A stretch of DNA of 64,000 bases from Saccharomycopsis crataegensis (lineage: Eukaryota; Ascomycota; Saccharomycetes; Ascoideales; Saccharomycopsidaceae). Below, piece by piece: positions 29,201 to 38,965 of the stretch (within the stretch, counting starts at the first letter, position 1; the number at the start of each line of letters is the position of its first letter). Position numbers and translations under genes: made by a program. Where the stretch lies: positions 1,026,501 to 1,090,500 of the forward strand of contig NW_027043820.1 in the NCBI RefSeq assembly GCF_037102585.1. The letters are read 5' to 3'. The notes under the pieces were generated by a model. That model ran no database searches, was not told where the DNA came from, and worked only from the letters and a program-made list of their open reading frames with translations.

Positions 29201-29679
29201 ATGTATCTTTTCAGGGCCACTGGGTTGGAACTGCTTCCTACACCCCCATGATATTCTTCATAAATCCCCTCATTTTCACTGACGAATACATATTTGACGG
29301 GCAGAATCTGCACCTTAGCTTTTGCTTGGGCGGTTGTTCTTTTCTTTGGAGAAATGGTTTCAAAGTTAAATGATAATGATGATGGTTTATGGGAAGCGGT
29401 TTCCTTTAGTGAATTTTCAGGGCAAGGAAACCCACAATTCCGCATTGCTTTCTTTCTGGTTTCGTTCTTATAAGGCCTACCACCCCAGGATAGCTTGATG
29501 GAGTAATCGCATTTATTGAAGTGCTTTTTTGATTTTTGACAATTGGTACATTGCGGTTTTATTTCATCACATTTAATTTTCATTTTCTTGCAATTGTTGC
29601 AACCAAACCGGGACCTTTTGCGTTTTGGTTTGGTTGAAGAAGAAGAAGAAGAAGGCTTTGGTGTATTTAGGGGTACCAT
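26287..29679 (-). CDS. Zn(II)2Cys6 transcription factor, 1130 residues
   Basis: A fungal binuclear zinc cluster regulator. Cysteines at 27, 30, 37, 44, 47 and 57 give CX2CX6CX6CX2CX9C, preceded by a basic KPKRKRSRFG. Right after the cluster comes SIKLSWGGRPYK, a block I associate with Zn2Cys6 proteins carrying the Fungal_trans_2 domain. Residues about 190-430 are low complexity (D, N, S, H runs). The C-terminal two thirds are helical and probably the ligand or regulatory domain. I cannot name the orthologue or target genes. It starts at ATG 29679; the frame is complete. Confidence 0.88.
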   Translation of the reverse strand: MVPLNTPKPSSSSSSTKPKRKRSRFGCNNCKKMKIKCDEIKPQCTNCQKSKKHFNKCDYSIKLSWGGRPYKNETRKKAMRNCGFPCPENSLKETASHKPSSLSFNFETISPKKRTTAQAKAKVQILPVKYVFVSENEGIYEEYHGGVGSSSNPVALKRYILVSTKCKKIPTVNPKLHQSVSGYFECFPTSLDLGSLDDDDDNNNDDGDSIDLEQPLSKRSRFSLNNPYDEFPIIPTDSESSLMSNRSVTQSCNGSIKTSRTSVDIGFSSKFSTAQHLTNENLDSYRIIRTHTQHPDLCDTSNHGSDSVIDDAFRYDYSNFAEILAKAEQYEENSTKNCSFSYHHHQHDIIISEPYHDNSNSCQIVSNNNDTQKPNQTSNSQQSITACNSQFDSFLLYNAMNIDLQDHSTYEIIKPGLKSLITMFLWKVGATLPQFSESTIGSLVNQLLFPSYKLEPSTASQFMAIKHGNKFMGGKISNESAAYNLKEKKTSLMGIENFFTDLNIGDFLNHELFDINEPQSSNISIPFTESDDFFSTLSNFTGVTGANGGILNNNACALSKTSDNIIGYSDYVDIYSFAPVGVMLLDSRINDGDEMYQKDISSVYDNPNSVMHYYIRANFEVSIVPLPDLLRNVKYYRELFHFYINCATDCMLNCNDEFYAKLNFDNSSSCLIEKNPFKYQLPAIAFENQGILSMLLAISAALLQFKRNCSNLNLGELDQLHASARTLANLGIANNSISKYNYHKPIIQNLVSRAFLELTLNLSLNESHQESMVIIYLVTYLEKITCKELHWKLLDYDLDLVFTAMEFNLEILTADLQDVVVNYIGCSSSSGQLDHFLEFLITWFSTLTVVSGCMFKVTNVSREAIYKEDSLILKPDMFGGDYCVESLTSNMNMVGLDVSLVGELLKIMQLSKEKLQLVNKFRASRYKSSLKLLDIFNMNSGLIAEALVLNKKAVSKLNNVLSKLDGEILKKKQNLVPNGDNLKINDSIACLEVLKSTNKLHVYSALLILYRRVIMIPRDSEIAQKFSTEILNLSFELPKKLDFISSSSSSLNNSVATMFNSCLNFAIVCGAVDTLNYDFKRQAMLKIFELSKGTFNLNSFLAFEIIQENCENGMPLSEIIWNRNFLAFLS

Positions 29680-30191
29680 TGGGAAAGTTTGGGGTCAATG
29701 TGGCTATTGAATTAATCCTTGGTTTTGCCTTACACGAAATGTGGTAACATATATATATATATATATATACATATATATTTATGTATTGTCGGTGCAACGG
29801 GTGTCATCACCACCGAGGACCCCATCATTTATTCAGCCGTAATTGGAATTTTGACATAACCCGGTCCTGGAAACCTCACAAAAAGGGACATTTGGTGGCA
29901 GATATTGTGGGGTATCAGCACAGAGCCCCGTGGTTGTACAACTATCTTACATAACCGATTGGATAATCAGGGCACCCCATTCGGTCACCGCAAACAAACC
30001 CCTCCCATTATGTACGACACAACTCTCGTAATCTCAATCAGTACCAAAAAGAAATATTATTGCATATAAAATATAATTAAACACACATTAAAAGAATAAA
30101 ATATAAATCATCAACACAAAAAGTGAAAAATACAAAATAAAACACAACATAGAAAAAAAAAAAGGCCAGAGCCACAGAAATCTCTGATTAA
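29680..30191. other. Intergenic: promoter of the Zn2Cys6 gene
   Basis: A TA-repeat tract (about 29750-29778), then a moderately GC-rich segment with CCGAGGACCCC and CCGGTCC (29813-29867), possible regulator sites. No gene is seen. Confidence 0.45.
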
Positions 30192-33077
30192 TCACACATC
30201 TTCAGTGAAAAAAGATTTCCCTTTAGCTTCTTCTGGTTTACCAAATAAGTTAGCAATTTCAGCTTTTTGGTCACGAACCACTTCCGACCCTTGACTAAAG
30301 TTAGTAAACGAGTGCTCCAATTCATTGGCGTCTTTCTCTTTAACAACTTGCTTGGCCTCATTGTACGCTTCTTCATCACTATCCAAATCATTGTCAGAAA
30401 TGGCACCTTTCGCATTATTGGTGACCGCTTCATCGCCATCAACAATCACAGGTTGAGGATCCGAACCTTTAACCTCTGGCGGAGGTGTAGATTTTGTGGC
30501 AGCATCTGCAGTTGCTGTTGCAGCATTGCCAGCAGTCGAATCCTTCTTGAACATCGCACCCAAACTAAAGCCACGTTTTCTCTTAACCGGGGAGCCATCA
30601 CTGGCCTCTTCTTGAACATTTAGAGATTTATTAGATACTCCAGTGTTGATGATCTTTGGAGATTTGGTAATTTGAATCATTTTATTGAAAAATCCCTCTG
30701 GTTTGGATTTAGTTACCTCAGAACTACCGCCTTCAGACGCAGCAGCTGACACTTCACTCCTCTTTTGTTCCTTTTCTTCTTCTTCCCCTTCTCCTTCACT
30801 ATCCGTCACATTGTATTCTTCAAATTTCTCCTTCATCTCTTTCCAATGAGCATCACTGCTCTTCAATTCCGCGATAATTACGTTCTCTCTATCAATTAAC
30901 GCCTGCTTTTCTTTTTCCAATTCTTTAATAGTGGCTTCATGCACGGCGATAGCTTCTTCATACTTTTTCCGCTCTTCCTTCTTCTTGTATGCTTCTTGCC
31001 TCTTACCCAACTCTGAAATCTCTGCTTCTAGTGCTGCAATCTTTTCATTGTTCAAGCCAGGTCTCATAGTCGCAAATTCTCGTTCTTGCTCCAACAGCTT
31101 GATTGCCTCATTCTTCAATTCAATTTCTTTCTTATTCTTGAGAGTGTCTTGGTTGGACTTTTCGAGCTCATCGGTAGCAAGCTTTGTATCGGCTTGGCTC
31201 TGCTTGGATTCAGTAATCTTTCTTTCAACTTCTGCTTTCAAACGATCAACTTCTGCTTGAGCTTTCATTTTATCAGTGTCATCTTCTGCCTTGGACAAGT
31301 CCAATTCTGCAGCTTCCAAGCCCTTTTCAGACCTCAATAATTGAGCCTTGGATTTCACCAAGATTTCTTCAGCAGCCTTAACCTTTTCTTCCGCCAATCT
31401 AGCAATTTCTTCCAATGCTTCATGCTCGTCAGATAGTTCGTTGTACAACTTCTTTTGCTCATCCAATTTTTCCACAATTGGTTGTAATTCCGCAGTTAAT
31501 TCATCATTCATTTTTTTCAATTCATCTTCTTTTTCGGTCTTGAATGCGGTCAATTCTTGGTATAGTTTATCATTTTCAACTTCCTTCTCCTTGGCCAACT
31601 GTTCCATAGTCAATGAATGCTTTTCTTCAACTTCTTTCAAAATGTTCTTTTGAGTAGCCAATTCTTGTTCCTTCAATCTTTCCAATTCTGTTTTCTTGGC
31701 ATTGTATTCGTCCTTCTCCTTCGAAATCTCAGCTTTGTGAGAAGCGCTCTCTTGATTAAGTAAAGTCTTCTTTTCAAGTTTCTTTGCCTTCAAATGTTCT
31801 TCATGAGCCGATTTTTCCTCCTTTAACCTGGCTTGCTCTTGGGCATATTCCTCATCAAGCTTCCGTTGCTCGGTAGTCTTTAAGTCAATATCAGCCAAAA
31901 CTGGAGCCACAAACTTACGGGCAATTGCCTCAACTTCATCAAACGGCATATATAAGCCGCCTCCTAAATTGTATTCCCCTGCTCTGTGACCAGCAGCACG
32001 TTCTTCAGCACGTTGACGGGCAATAGTGATTGCTTGGGCATTATAATCGACATTCAGATAAACATAACTTTCACTGGATGATTTATCAATATCAGCTATA
32101 GTCTTTGCTGCATTAGACCTTGCTAAGCTCAACACCTTAGAATCAATCTTAGAATAACGGGAGGTATCACCAACCTGTGCCTTGGATGCTAAAGAGCTAT
32201 TTTGTGACATTGCACGTGAAGCACCTTCAGTAGGGGAGCTGGCATTAACGCTTTGATCAAGAACATATTTAGAACTTTGAGAAGTTAATGATGGATTCAC
32301 GGCCATATATTTAGAAGCATTCAGGGACGCACGCTGAGTCAATTTCGAAAAGTCTATACTCCCACCAACCGCCGAAGTTTGGCTATTCATATATGGCGAT
32401 CCAGCTAAAGAAGTCAATCCATGGCGGGAAGGGGAGGCCACTGGGGTTGTACGATTGTGAATGGCTTCACTGGCAGACTGTCTAGCCACAGATTGGATTT
32501 TCTCATAATTAATGCTGGTAATACTCTTAGTTGGAGAAGAGACCAACCCGTCCGAAGCAAACGAACTCTTATGTTGCAAAGAAGATCTTGCTGCTTTAGA
32601 AGAATACCCAGACTCATCAGCTACACTACCTTTTTCATATTGTGGAATTTTGGCGTTGGATGCTGCTGACTTGGAAAGCTGGGATGACGCATCTTCGAAA
32701 GTCACTTTCGAAGATTGATTGACAACCACAGCGTTACTTGACAATAATTTACTGGCAGCAGCTGGTGATAAACTGTATGTTGCTGAAGAAGGAGATTTAA
32801 GAGTTTCAACTTTAGGAATATGAGAACGAGCAGCAAGGGCAGCAGTGGCAGCTTCAGGGGATATACTATGCTCATACCCATGAATTGAGAGATCTGCCTT
32901 GGCAGCAAGGAGCGCTGCCTTTGCACCAGACGCTTTAGAGCTTGCTAATCCAATTGATCCACGGTTTGGGTTGTTGTAGACACCCAGCTTGAGCTTGGCC
33001 TGGTATTGGGCAGCCTCGGATAACGGTGCGCCCTGCTTCTTGTAAACTTTCGGCTTTGTCGGGGTCACAGTGGACAT
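30192..33077 (-). CDS. EIS1: Eisosome protein Eis1
   Basis: A 961-residue eisosome protein found under the plasma membrane at MCC furrows (843 residues in S. cerevisiae). The N-terminal block KPKVYKKQGAPLSEAAQYQA, then KLKxGVYNNP (x = CTG at 32985-32987) matches the family. The middle conserved block is YNLGGGLYMPFDEVEAIARK followed by FVAPVLADID. A long charged coiled coil follows (about 400-750). The C-terminal block LEHSFTNFSQGSEV is also conserved. The rest of the N-terminal half is Ser/Ala-rich with many possible phosphosites. A CACGTG box lies at 33290-33295 in the promoter. Confidence 0.93.
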   Translation of the reverse strand: MSTVTPTKPKVYKKQGAPLSEAAQYQAKLKLGVYNNPNRGSIGLASSKASGAKAALLAAKADLSIHGYEHSISPEAATAALAARSHIPKVETLKSPSSATYSLSPAAASKLLSSNAVVVNQSSKVTFEDASSQLSKSAASNAKIPQYEKGSVADESGYSSKAARSSLQHKSSFASDGLVSSPTKSITSINYEKIQSVARQSASEAIHNRTTPVASPSRHGLTSLAGSPYMNSQTSAVGGSIDFSKLTQRASLNASKYMAVNPSLTSQSSKYVLDQSVNASSPTEGASRAMSQNSSLASKAQVGDTSRYSKIDSKVLSLARSNAAKTIADIDKSSSESYVYLNVDYNAQAITIARQRAEERAAGHRAGEYNLGGGLYMPFDEVEAIARKFVAPVLADIDLKTTEQRKLDEEYAQEQARLKEEKSAHEEHLKAKKLEKKTLLNQESASHKAEISKEKDEYNAKKTELERLKEQELATQKNILKEVEEKHSLTMEQLAKEKEVENDKLYQELTAFKTEKEDELKKMNDELTAELQPIVEKLDEQKKLYNELSDEHEALEEIARLAEEKVKAAEEILVKSKAQLLRSEKGLEAAELDLSKAEDDTDKMKAQAEVDRLKAEVERKITESKQSQADTKLATDELEKSNQDTLKNKKEIELKNEAIKLLEQEREFATMRPGLNNEKIAALEAEISELGKRQEAYKKKEERKKYEEAIAVHEATIKELEKEKQALIDRENVIIAELKSSDAHWKEMKEKFEEYNVTDSEGEGEEEEKEQKRSEVSAAASEGGSSEVTKSKPEGFFNKMIQITKSPKIINTGVSNKSLNVQEEASDGSPVKRKRGFSLGAMFKKDSTAGNAATATADAATKSTPPPEVKGSDPQPVIVDGDEAVTNNAKGAISDNDLDSDEEAYNEAKQVVKEKDANELEHSFTNFSQGSEVVRDQKAEIANLFGKPEEAKGKSFFTEDV

Positions 33078-33888
33078 GATAAGTTTTGTAGTATCTCAAT
33101 TGAGCTCGACTGATATGTGAAGAAGATAAGGAAGGAATTTTTTTTTTTTTTATTTTTCTTTTTTTCTTTTGTTTGTCTGTCTGGGTATGATGTTTATTAT
33201 ATAAAAGCAACACAAACCCAGTCCGTACTCAAAATTGCTTGCTTTTTTCCCATCAGACTTACCCAACCTGCCATCGCTATTATTTATGGCACGTGATAGT
33301 AATCACTATTGTATCTTTTGCCAGCAACATTGTTGTCGGCGTTCGAGGTGAAAAGATTAAGGGCTGAGGAAGTCTTATTTATATCATTCCAAACGACTAT
33401 CTTTCAACAATCCAATATAAAGATCACCGATGGTCTTACTGTGTGAAAACACATATCACATCTACAGGACCAACTTGTTCACTGACTGGTTTTCCTATGG
33501 GGAAAGTTCCCGGTTACCCCCCTGCACCATGACGAAACCGTTGCTGCTACTCCAGCTCCACGGTACTTTTAGTATCAGCTGGTTGTAATTGGCTGCAATT
33601 GTAGGCTTTCCATGTTAATCATTAGTTATGTTAACCTAAAGTCCCCCTAATAATACGTCACTTATTATATATTTCAGACTTTGTGTCTTACATGCACCAG
33701 ACCACTTTATCGTTGATTAACTACATTTACGGTGTTATTCAAATTATTCGTTTTAAAATTTATCATTGATCATAAATAAGAGAAGTTTTAATTTCGGTGA
33801 AAAGAGATATCCTATTGTGTCCCAATTTCATACTTAATGCTGTATCTCTCATAGTTGCTGTTCCTAACAGGATGTACATCCTAACTCA
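33078..33888. other. Intergenic: EIS1 promoter and end of the mannosyltransferase gene
   Basis: 811 bp. T-runs occur next to EIS1 (33139-33170) and one CACGTG box at 33290-33295. No gene is seen. Confidence 0.5.
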
Positions 33889-35853
33889 CTATGACATGTT
33901 TTTATCAGACATCCAGACTGCTCCTAGGAAATCAAACCAGCCAACCTCTTCCTCACTGTATTCAATAAGCTTTCCCCGGAATTTAGGCTCATCAAAAGCA
34001 CTAATCTTATCATACGCACACCACAAATAGCCATAACAAAAATGGGTTTGTAGCCATCCTCTTTCGGGATACCCTTTATCGTTAGCAAATTCCCCAAGAG
34101 TTTTAGCAGGCAATAGTGCTGCTTTTATTTTCAATGGCAGCTTATAGTATTTCCTAAGCTCCGACCTACTCATGTCTTTATACTTGGTTTGCTTTCTATC
34201 CCAGCCAATATTTCTCGCATCTTTGCAGGTCTCAAACCCTGAGTTGATCCAGAGTAAGGAATGGTCATCATTGTCCAGAATTTGTCCAGGATGGGTTGAA
34301 CAAACTTCAGCAGAGCCAGAGGTCAGGTAAAGATGTTGTTGTGGCTGCGATACTTCACCAACCGATACCGCTCCGTGGGAATTGAATTGGTAATCCTCAT
34401 CCCCCATTATTGAAAGTGCCAACCAATAAAGTTCTTTGTCACCCCATAGCATTTCCTTAATGGCTTTGTTCCAATACGTGAGTTGCAAGCTCATTAACAC
34501 CCCGCCATAATGACGTTTTTTGTTGATGGCAATAAGGCCAGCTTCCATGAAATAATAAAAGTTTTCATTCAAGAAACGATTCTTCAAAGTGTGATCTGTG
34601 ACCGGGGTATGGTCCATCAATGATTGGTCTAGCTCATTTGGCATTAAATCCTTAAAAAACTGAATGTCATCAGGATTGTTGAACTTAAGATCCGTTCTGT
34701 CTTGGAAAAACAACGCCTGGGATTCCTTATATTGTTTCATATTGAAAAACCGCTCCATTGGCACAAATGGCACGGTATCGGCATCTAACAATATCACATC
34801 CTCAAAGGTAGTGAAAATATAAGCAAAAATCTTCATTGCATACCCTTTGAGCTCAATATCTGGGGCGAAACATCCTTGGATATTTACAAACCAGAGTTCT
34901 TGCTTGGGGAAATTCTTAACCTTAATTTTCTGTTCCCCATTTAATGAATCAAAAGCAGTGTCAGGAATATTAATTTTATCTATCGGGTCTCTTGCTGCAT
35001 GTATTAATTGTGAGTACTTCTTTTTGGTTAATCCACTATGAACGATTTGAATAGGCAATTCATTCCCAAGGGTCCTTAAAACTTTTATGAGGGCGATTGC
35101 TTTTTGCGCATATACTCCATTGGTAGTGATAACTATTCCTTTACCTTCCAAATTTCTTTTATAATAGCTCATCAAGCAAGAATCATGTTGAGTAATCTCA
35201 GGAGAGTAATCGAAAACTGTATCATAATCAATGTTATCCAAATCGGTTTTGTCAATGTTAGTGGGATAAATTGATCGGAAATTAGGAATCTCCCCGAATT
35301 TTTGACCGTCCCATCGGGTGAAAACCGGGATCTTATTTGAAAAATACGGGAACATCTTCCCATGCAAACTTGGACAGGTTATATCATCATCGAGCAACAG
35401 CTTCCCACCACCTAGTACGAAATTTTTCAAATGATACAAATTATCCAAGAGATAAATCGCTTTAGTCTCCCCTTTGACCGGTTCACCGTTCTGTATTTCT
35501 GACTTTGCATCTTCCCAATCCTTGGAGACATCTTTTAAATAACAATTGTAAAATGTTCTCAAATGTCTAACTTCATCATTCATCAGCATCCTTGTGTTGT
35601 CATTGATGACATAATGATCTTCTATTTTCCACTGTGGCAGTATTTTATCAAGATATTTGAAATACGCTCGGCATTTCTCTTTGCCATCAAGGTTTTTGAA
35701 ATCAGGAACCGCAGATGTAAGGTAGGAATAATACTCTATTGAACCAGGATCTGGTAAGAAAAAACAATTGATGACGATTCGGTAAATCACAATAGCACTT
35801 ATTAGTAGCGACGAAATGCGGAGAAATCTACCGCTATAAAATCCCTTGATCAT
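33889..35853 (-). CDS. Alpha-1,3-mannosyltransferase, MNN1 family
   Basis: A 654-residue Golgi type II membrane enzyme that adds alpha-1,3-mannose to N- or O-linked glycans. The short basic cytosolic tail is followed by a membrane anchor (ISSLLISAIVIYRIVINCFFL), then the lumenal catalytic domain. GIVITTNGVYAQKAIALIKV starts the GT fold, ILLDADTVPFVP carries the DxD metal site, and EAGLIAINKKRH and LLWINSGFETCK are family blocks. Yeasts carry several MNN1/MNT paralogues and I cannot say which this is. In-frame CTG codons occur in GGGKxLLDD, GQIxDND and YYKxPLK. Confidence 0.88.
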   Translation of the reverse strand: MIKGFYSGRFLRISSLLISAIVIYRIVINCFFLPDPGSIEYYSYLTSAVPDFKNLDGKEKCRAYFKYLDKILPQWKIEDHYVINDNTRMLMNDEVRHLRTFYNCYLKDVSKDWEDAKSEIQNGEPVKGETKAIYLLDNLYHLKNFVLGGGKLLLDDDITCPSLHGKMFPYFSNKIPVFTRWDGQKFGEIPNFRSIYPTNIDKTDLDNIDYDTVFDYSPEITQHDSCLMSYYKRNLEGKGIVITTNGVYAQKAIALIKVLRTLGNELPIQIVHSGLTKKKYSQLIHAARDPIDKINIPDTAFDSLNGEQKIKVKNFPKQELWFVNIQGCFAPDIELKGYAMKIFAYIFTTFEDVILLDADTVPFVPMERFFNMKQYKESQALFFQDRTDLKFNNPDDIQFFKDLMPNELDQSLMDHTPVTDHTLKNRFLNENFYYFMEAGLIAINKKRHYGGVLMSLQLTYWNKAIKEMLWGDKELYWLALSIMGDEDYQFNSHGAVSVGEVSQPQQHLYLTSGSAEVCSTHPGQILDNDDHSLLWINSGFETCKDARNIGWDRKQTKYKDMSRSELRKYYKLPLKIKAALLPAKTLGEFANDKGYPERGWLQTHFCYGYLWCAYDKISAFDEPKFRGKLIEYSEEEVGWFDFLGAVWMSDKNMS

Positions 35854-36198
35854 AGTTTATGAGTCATGGAAATGGAGGCCAATAGTAAACACATTGAAAC
35901 CCTTCAAAAATATAATGGTTTGGTTTGTTTTTATTTGTTATTTTTTTTTTTTCAAAGAGGCAATTTAATATTTTCCGAGTACTTTCAGTGTTTTTTGGGA
36001 GTAACTCGGCAGAAGGGGGCGCGCACAAGCTTCTCATTGCGGAAAAAAAAAATATGATTACACGTGATCAGACACGTTACTGGGACATCGTAAGCAATTA
36101 ATAATCAGGCACACAGCAATGGTCATAAGGGGAGTTAACAGGAGAACCTTCTTTCAAGAAGCGATCATTGATAAATAAGTACCAGAATTGAACCGAAG
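35854..36198. other. Divergent promoter, mannosyltransferase / 36199 gene
   Basis: 345 bp. It contains CACGTG at 36061-36066, a T-run (35940-35951) and an A-run (36043-36053). Confidence 0.5.
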
Positions 36199-37137
36199 AT
36201 GAGACCAAGCAGTCGCAGGAGCAAAGACTCTGGGGAAGCTAAATTTAGTATATCTACAGTCAGTGAGCAAGTGTCATGGTTTTTCGAGACTTTTCAAGAG
36301 ACTTCCATAAGATTCAACGAGATGAAGGAGAAGATGGAGGAAATGGAAGAAAGGATGGAAGATCTAGAAGAAAGGATGGAAGAAATGGAGGATTTGGAAG
36401 AGAAAATGGAAGATAAATTAGGAGACTTAGAAGAGAAGATCTAAGAAAAGACAGAAGAGAAGATCTAAGAAAAGACAGAAGAATTGAGAGAAATGGAAGA
36501 CAGGATAGAAGAAATGGGTGAAACGGATAAAATCGAAGAGTTAGAAAACGAAATTGCTGATAAAACCACCCAGCTCACACGACAAGAAAAGCAAGTGACA
36601 GAACTACAGGAAAAAACCAAAAAAACCAATCAAGAGACACTGAAGCTTTTCCAGGCAGTTGGGGATTTATCTAACAGATTACTCTCTATAGATTTAAACA
36701 CTGACAAATCTATGAAAAAGATTCAAAGAACCAATGATTACAAAAAAACAACTCAAGACAAATCCGCGGCTAAGCAGGCTAGATTAAAGGCTATGCAAGA
36801 AAAATATGGTATTGTGTCACCCAAACAAACCTTCCTAGAACGTAAATCGGTTAACGAGTTCCAGAAAGAAATGAATGAAAACCCACATCTAGACAGCGAA
36901 ACTAGAAAAAAAATGAAAAGCAGGCTCTTCACAATCGATGCATATGCCATAGTCGACCAAATGAACGACTTATTGAATGAGGAGATTGTGGAAGCTATTG
37001 GTTACAATCGCAGAGGGCATCTAATTCTCTATTCTACAAGGGAATTGACAGATTTAGACGTCAGAAAATTGACAATAATCGATGATATTGAAGGGAGATT
37101 GAAACATACTCGAGGAATAGGTGCGTCATATGGCTGA
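36199..37137 (+). pseudogene. Coiled-coil gene broken by two in-frame TAA codons
   Basis: One frame runs from ATG 36199 to the stop at 37137 (313 codons) but carries TAA at 36442-36444 and 36466-36468. Both stops sit in a perfect 24-bp direct duplication (36431-36454 and 36455-36478). The first part (81 residues) is a Met/Glu-rich coiled coil encoded by GGAAGAAATG-like repeats. The second part, with ATG at 36493, continues the coiled coil and ends in a non-repetitive domain (RLFTIDAYAIVDQMND, RGHLILYSTRELTDLDVRKL). I do not recognise the family. It could be a pseudogene, a gene now starting at 36493 (214 residues), or a readthrough case. Confidence 0.55.
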
Positions 37138-37474
37138 TATCATCGTATCGGAATGCCAGGTATTACAAAGTATAATAAATTATTGGTTGATTAATTTTGT
37201 AGTGACACTTCAAAAAATTGGGGAAGTGAAAACGCTTGTAACCACTGGATTCATATTCACAAGAGAGGTGTACGGAAAAAAGAGTATTTAGTAGATGGAA
37301 AGAGTTGGATCTGGGAACTGAAGAGCCCCCGGGGATGTATTCCAAGCAGTTGGTGCACTGTCTAGACTACTATGCGCACAATTTTGGATGATGTGCAAAA
37401 AGAACTGAAATACGGCGTTGTTTGCGGGTCCCTCGATACAATTTCAGCAATACTCTAATTAAATAATTCTGATA
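37138..37474. other. Intergenic before the 37475 gene
   Basis: Short AT-rich spacer with no supported feature. Confidence 0.45.
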
Positions 37475-37858
37475 ATGAGTAAAGAAATTGCCAGCACATA
37501 CCTCCAGCTCAATGATGCTGAGAAAGCTGTTTCGGTTAGTAGTATTTTTCTTTTTTTCCCCATTATTTTTCATTAGAGGTGGGAGGCAAAATTGAATGGC
37601 AAATTCTAACCATCCTAATAGAGTATCGAGAGACTTATGGATAGTGTGGATATCAAGATAGAAAAACTTCTTACTGAAGTTGAGGCCATGTCTGAGGAAG
37701 CTGCTGCTAGCGGGGATACTAGTAAGTTGGAAAGTCTTGCGTCAAAGGATAAAGAAATCGGAGATTTGATCAAATTAACTGAAGAGTTGCGTGCCAAGAG
37801 TGAGATTGAAGAGTCCAAGTTTCAGGATATTCAAAAGAAAATTGATGATGTTAATTGA
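37475..37858 (+). CDS. Small spliced coiled-coil protein, 98 residues
   Basis: Exons 37475-37534 and 37622-37858. The intron (87 nt) has an unusual 5' site GTTAGT but a good TTCTAAC (37604-37610) and AATAG. The join gives MSKEIASTYLQLNDAEKAVS then SIERLMDSVDIKIEKLLTEV, one continuous amphipathic helix, which supports the splice. The whole protein is acidic and almost entirely coiled coil. Its size and style resemble subunits of small tethering or kinetochore complexes (BLOC-1, DASH), but I do not recognise a family. Confidence 0.7.
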
Positions 37859-38965
37859 TACCTTTGTTAGAAGTGCAAATTGAGTTGGAAGTGTTTGGTT
37901 TATGGTAGATATTTGAGATGTTTCATATTTTTGTTATTTTGTTAATTGCGCTGTTGCATCTGGGTGACAAGGAGCATTGCGTACTATAAAATACCCTCCA
38001 AGACCATTCTATTTGTAGCGTCGAGCCATGAGAACTTGCGCGACTGGATGGATAGTCTTACTGAAAATGATTTTCCTGAGAAGTTGAAAACTCAAAGAGA
38101 GAATACAATAACGATTGTGATGCAATAGTATACGTCATATATCAAGGATTTATAGCAAAGGCTTTGAATGGGTTGGGCCAGTGAGCGTACAACGGCGAGA
38201 GATAGATAGGTACATTGTATAAGACAAAACAAAATGAATTCTCTTTGATGAGCTCCTCACTCTGCTCTAGGGATAGGGTAGCTCACACTGTCAATTTGTG
38301 TATTCCAAAATGTTCTCTGTAGCTTTCTGAAAGGTTCAATCTTCTTTCCATCACCATTCATGTTTGTACTGTGGCAGGAACTATATATGTATATCACCTA
38401 ATCATAGTTGTTGCAATGGCAAAAAAATACTTCTCTCTCTAAAAATTTCTGTTGATTTTTTTTTTTTTGATGGGCTTCTGTTGGTTTGAGGTTGTGGTTT
38501 ATTTCCCCCACGCTATATAAGGCACGTTAATCGTAGTCTTTTTCATAATTTGCTGGGAGGAGATCTGTATGGTTATCCTCAAATGCCTATAGACTCTGCC
38601 ATTATCCCATCCTACAGTAACCACATCGTCACCATTAACCATGGGCATAGGTGGCTTCTCTTGGATAGGCCCATGCAGTGGGTGTGTCAACTGTGGTGCA
38701 CCTGCAGGAAATTTGGAGCACCACAGAATAAACTGCAGCCCACTACTCACTTTAGAAACGGTCTAAACATCGGGTATTAAATGGATCTGTCTTTTAGGAT
38801 TCTCATTTAGTGAAAATGAAGAGATTGGTGTTTCAGCTCCTATAAAAACACCAGCATTGTCTGAAGTAAATATAAAAAAAAAAAAAAAAATGAAAGCTTG
38901 ATTCAAATTTTGTTTTCCCTCTGTATAACTTTCAGAGTAATAATAATAACTATAGATAGCCAAAA
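37859..38965. other. Gene-poor 1.1 kb upstream of the GH76 gene
   Basis: A weak box C/D snoRNA-like pattern is at 38242-38334 (see findings). A T-run is at 38457-38468 and an A-run at 38875-38890. A 60-codon frame at 37946-38128 starts without ATG and is not called. Confidence 0.45.

Noticed and set aside
37946-38128. 60-codon frame after the small coiled-coil gene
   Set aside because: Begins at TTG, no family features, no splice signals that would give it an ATG.
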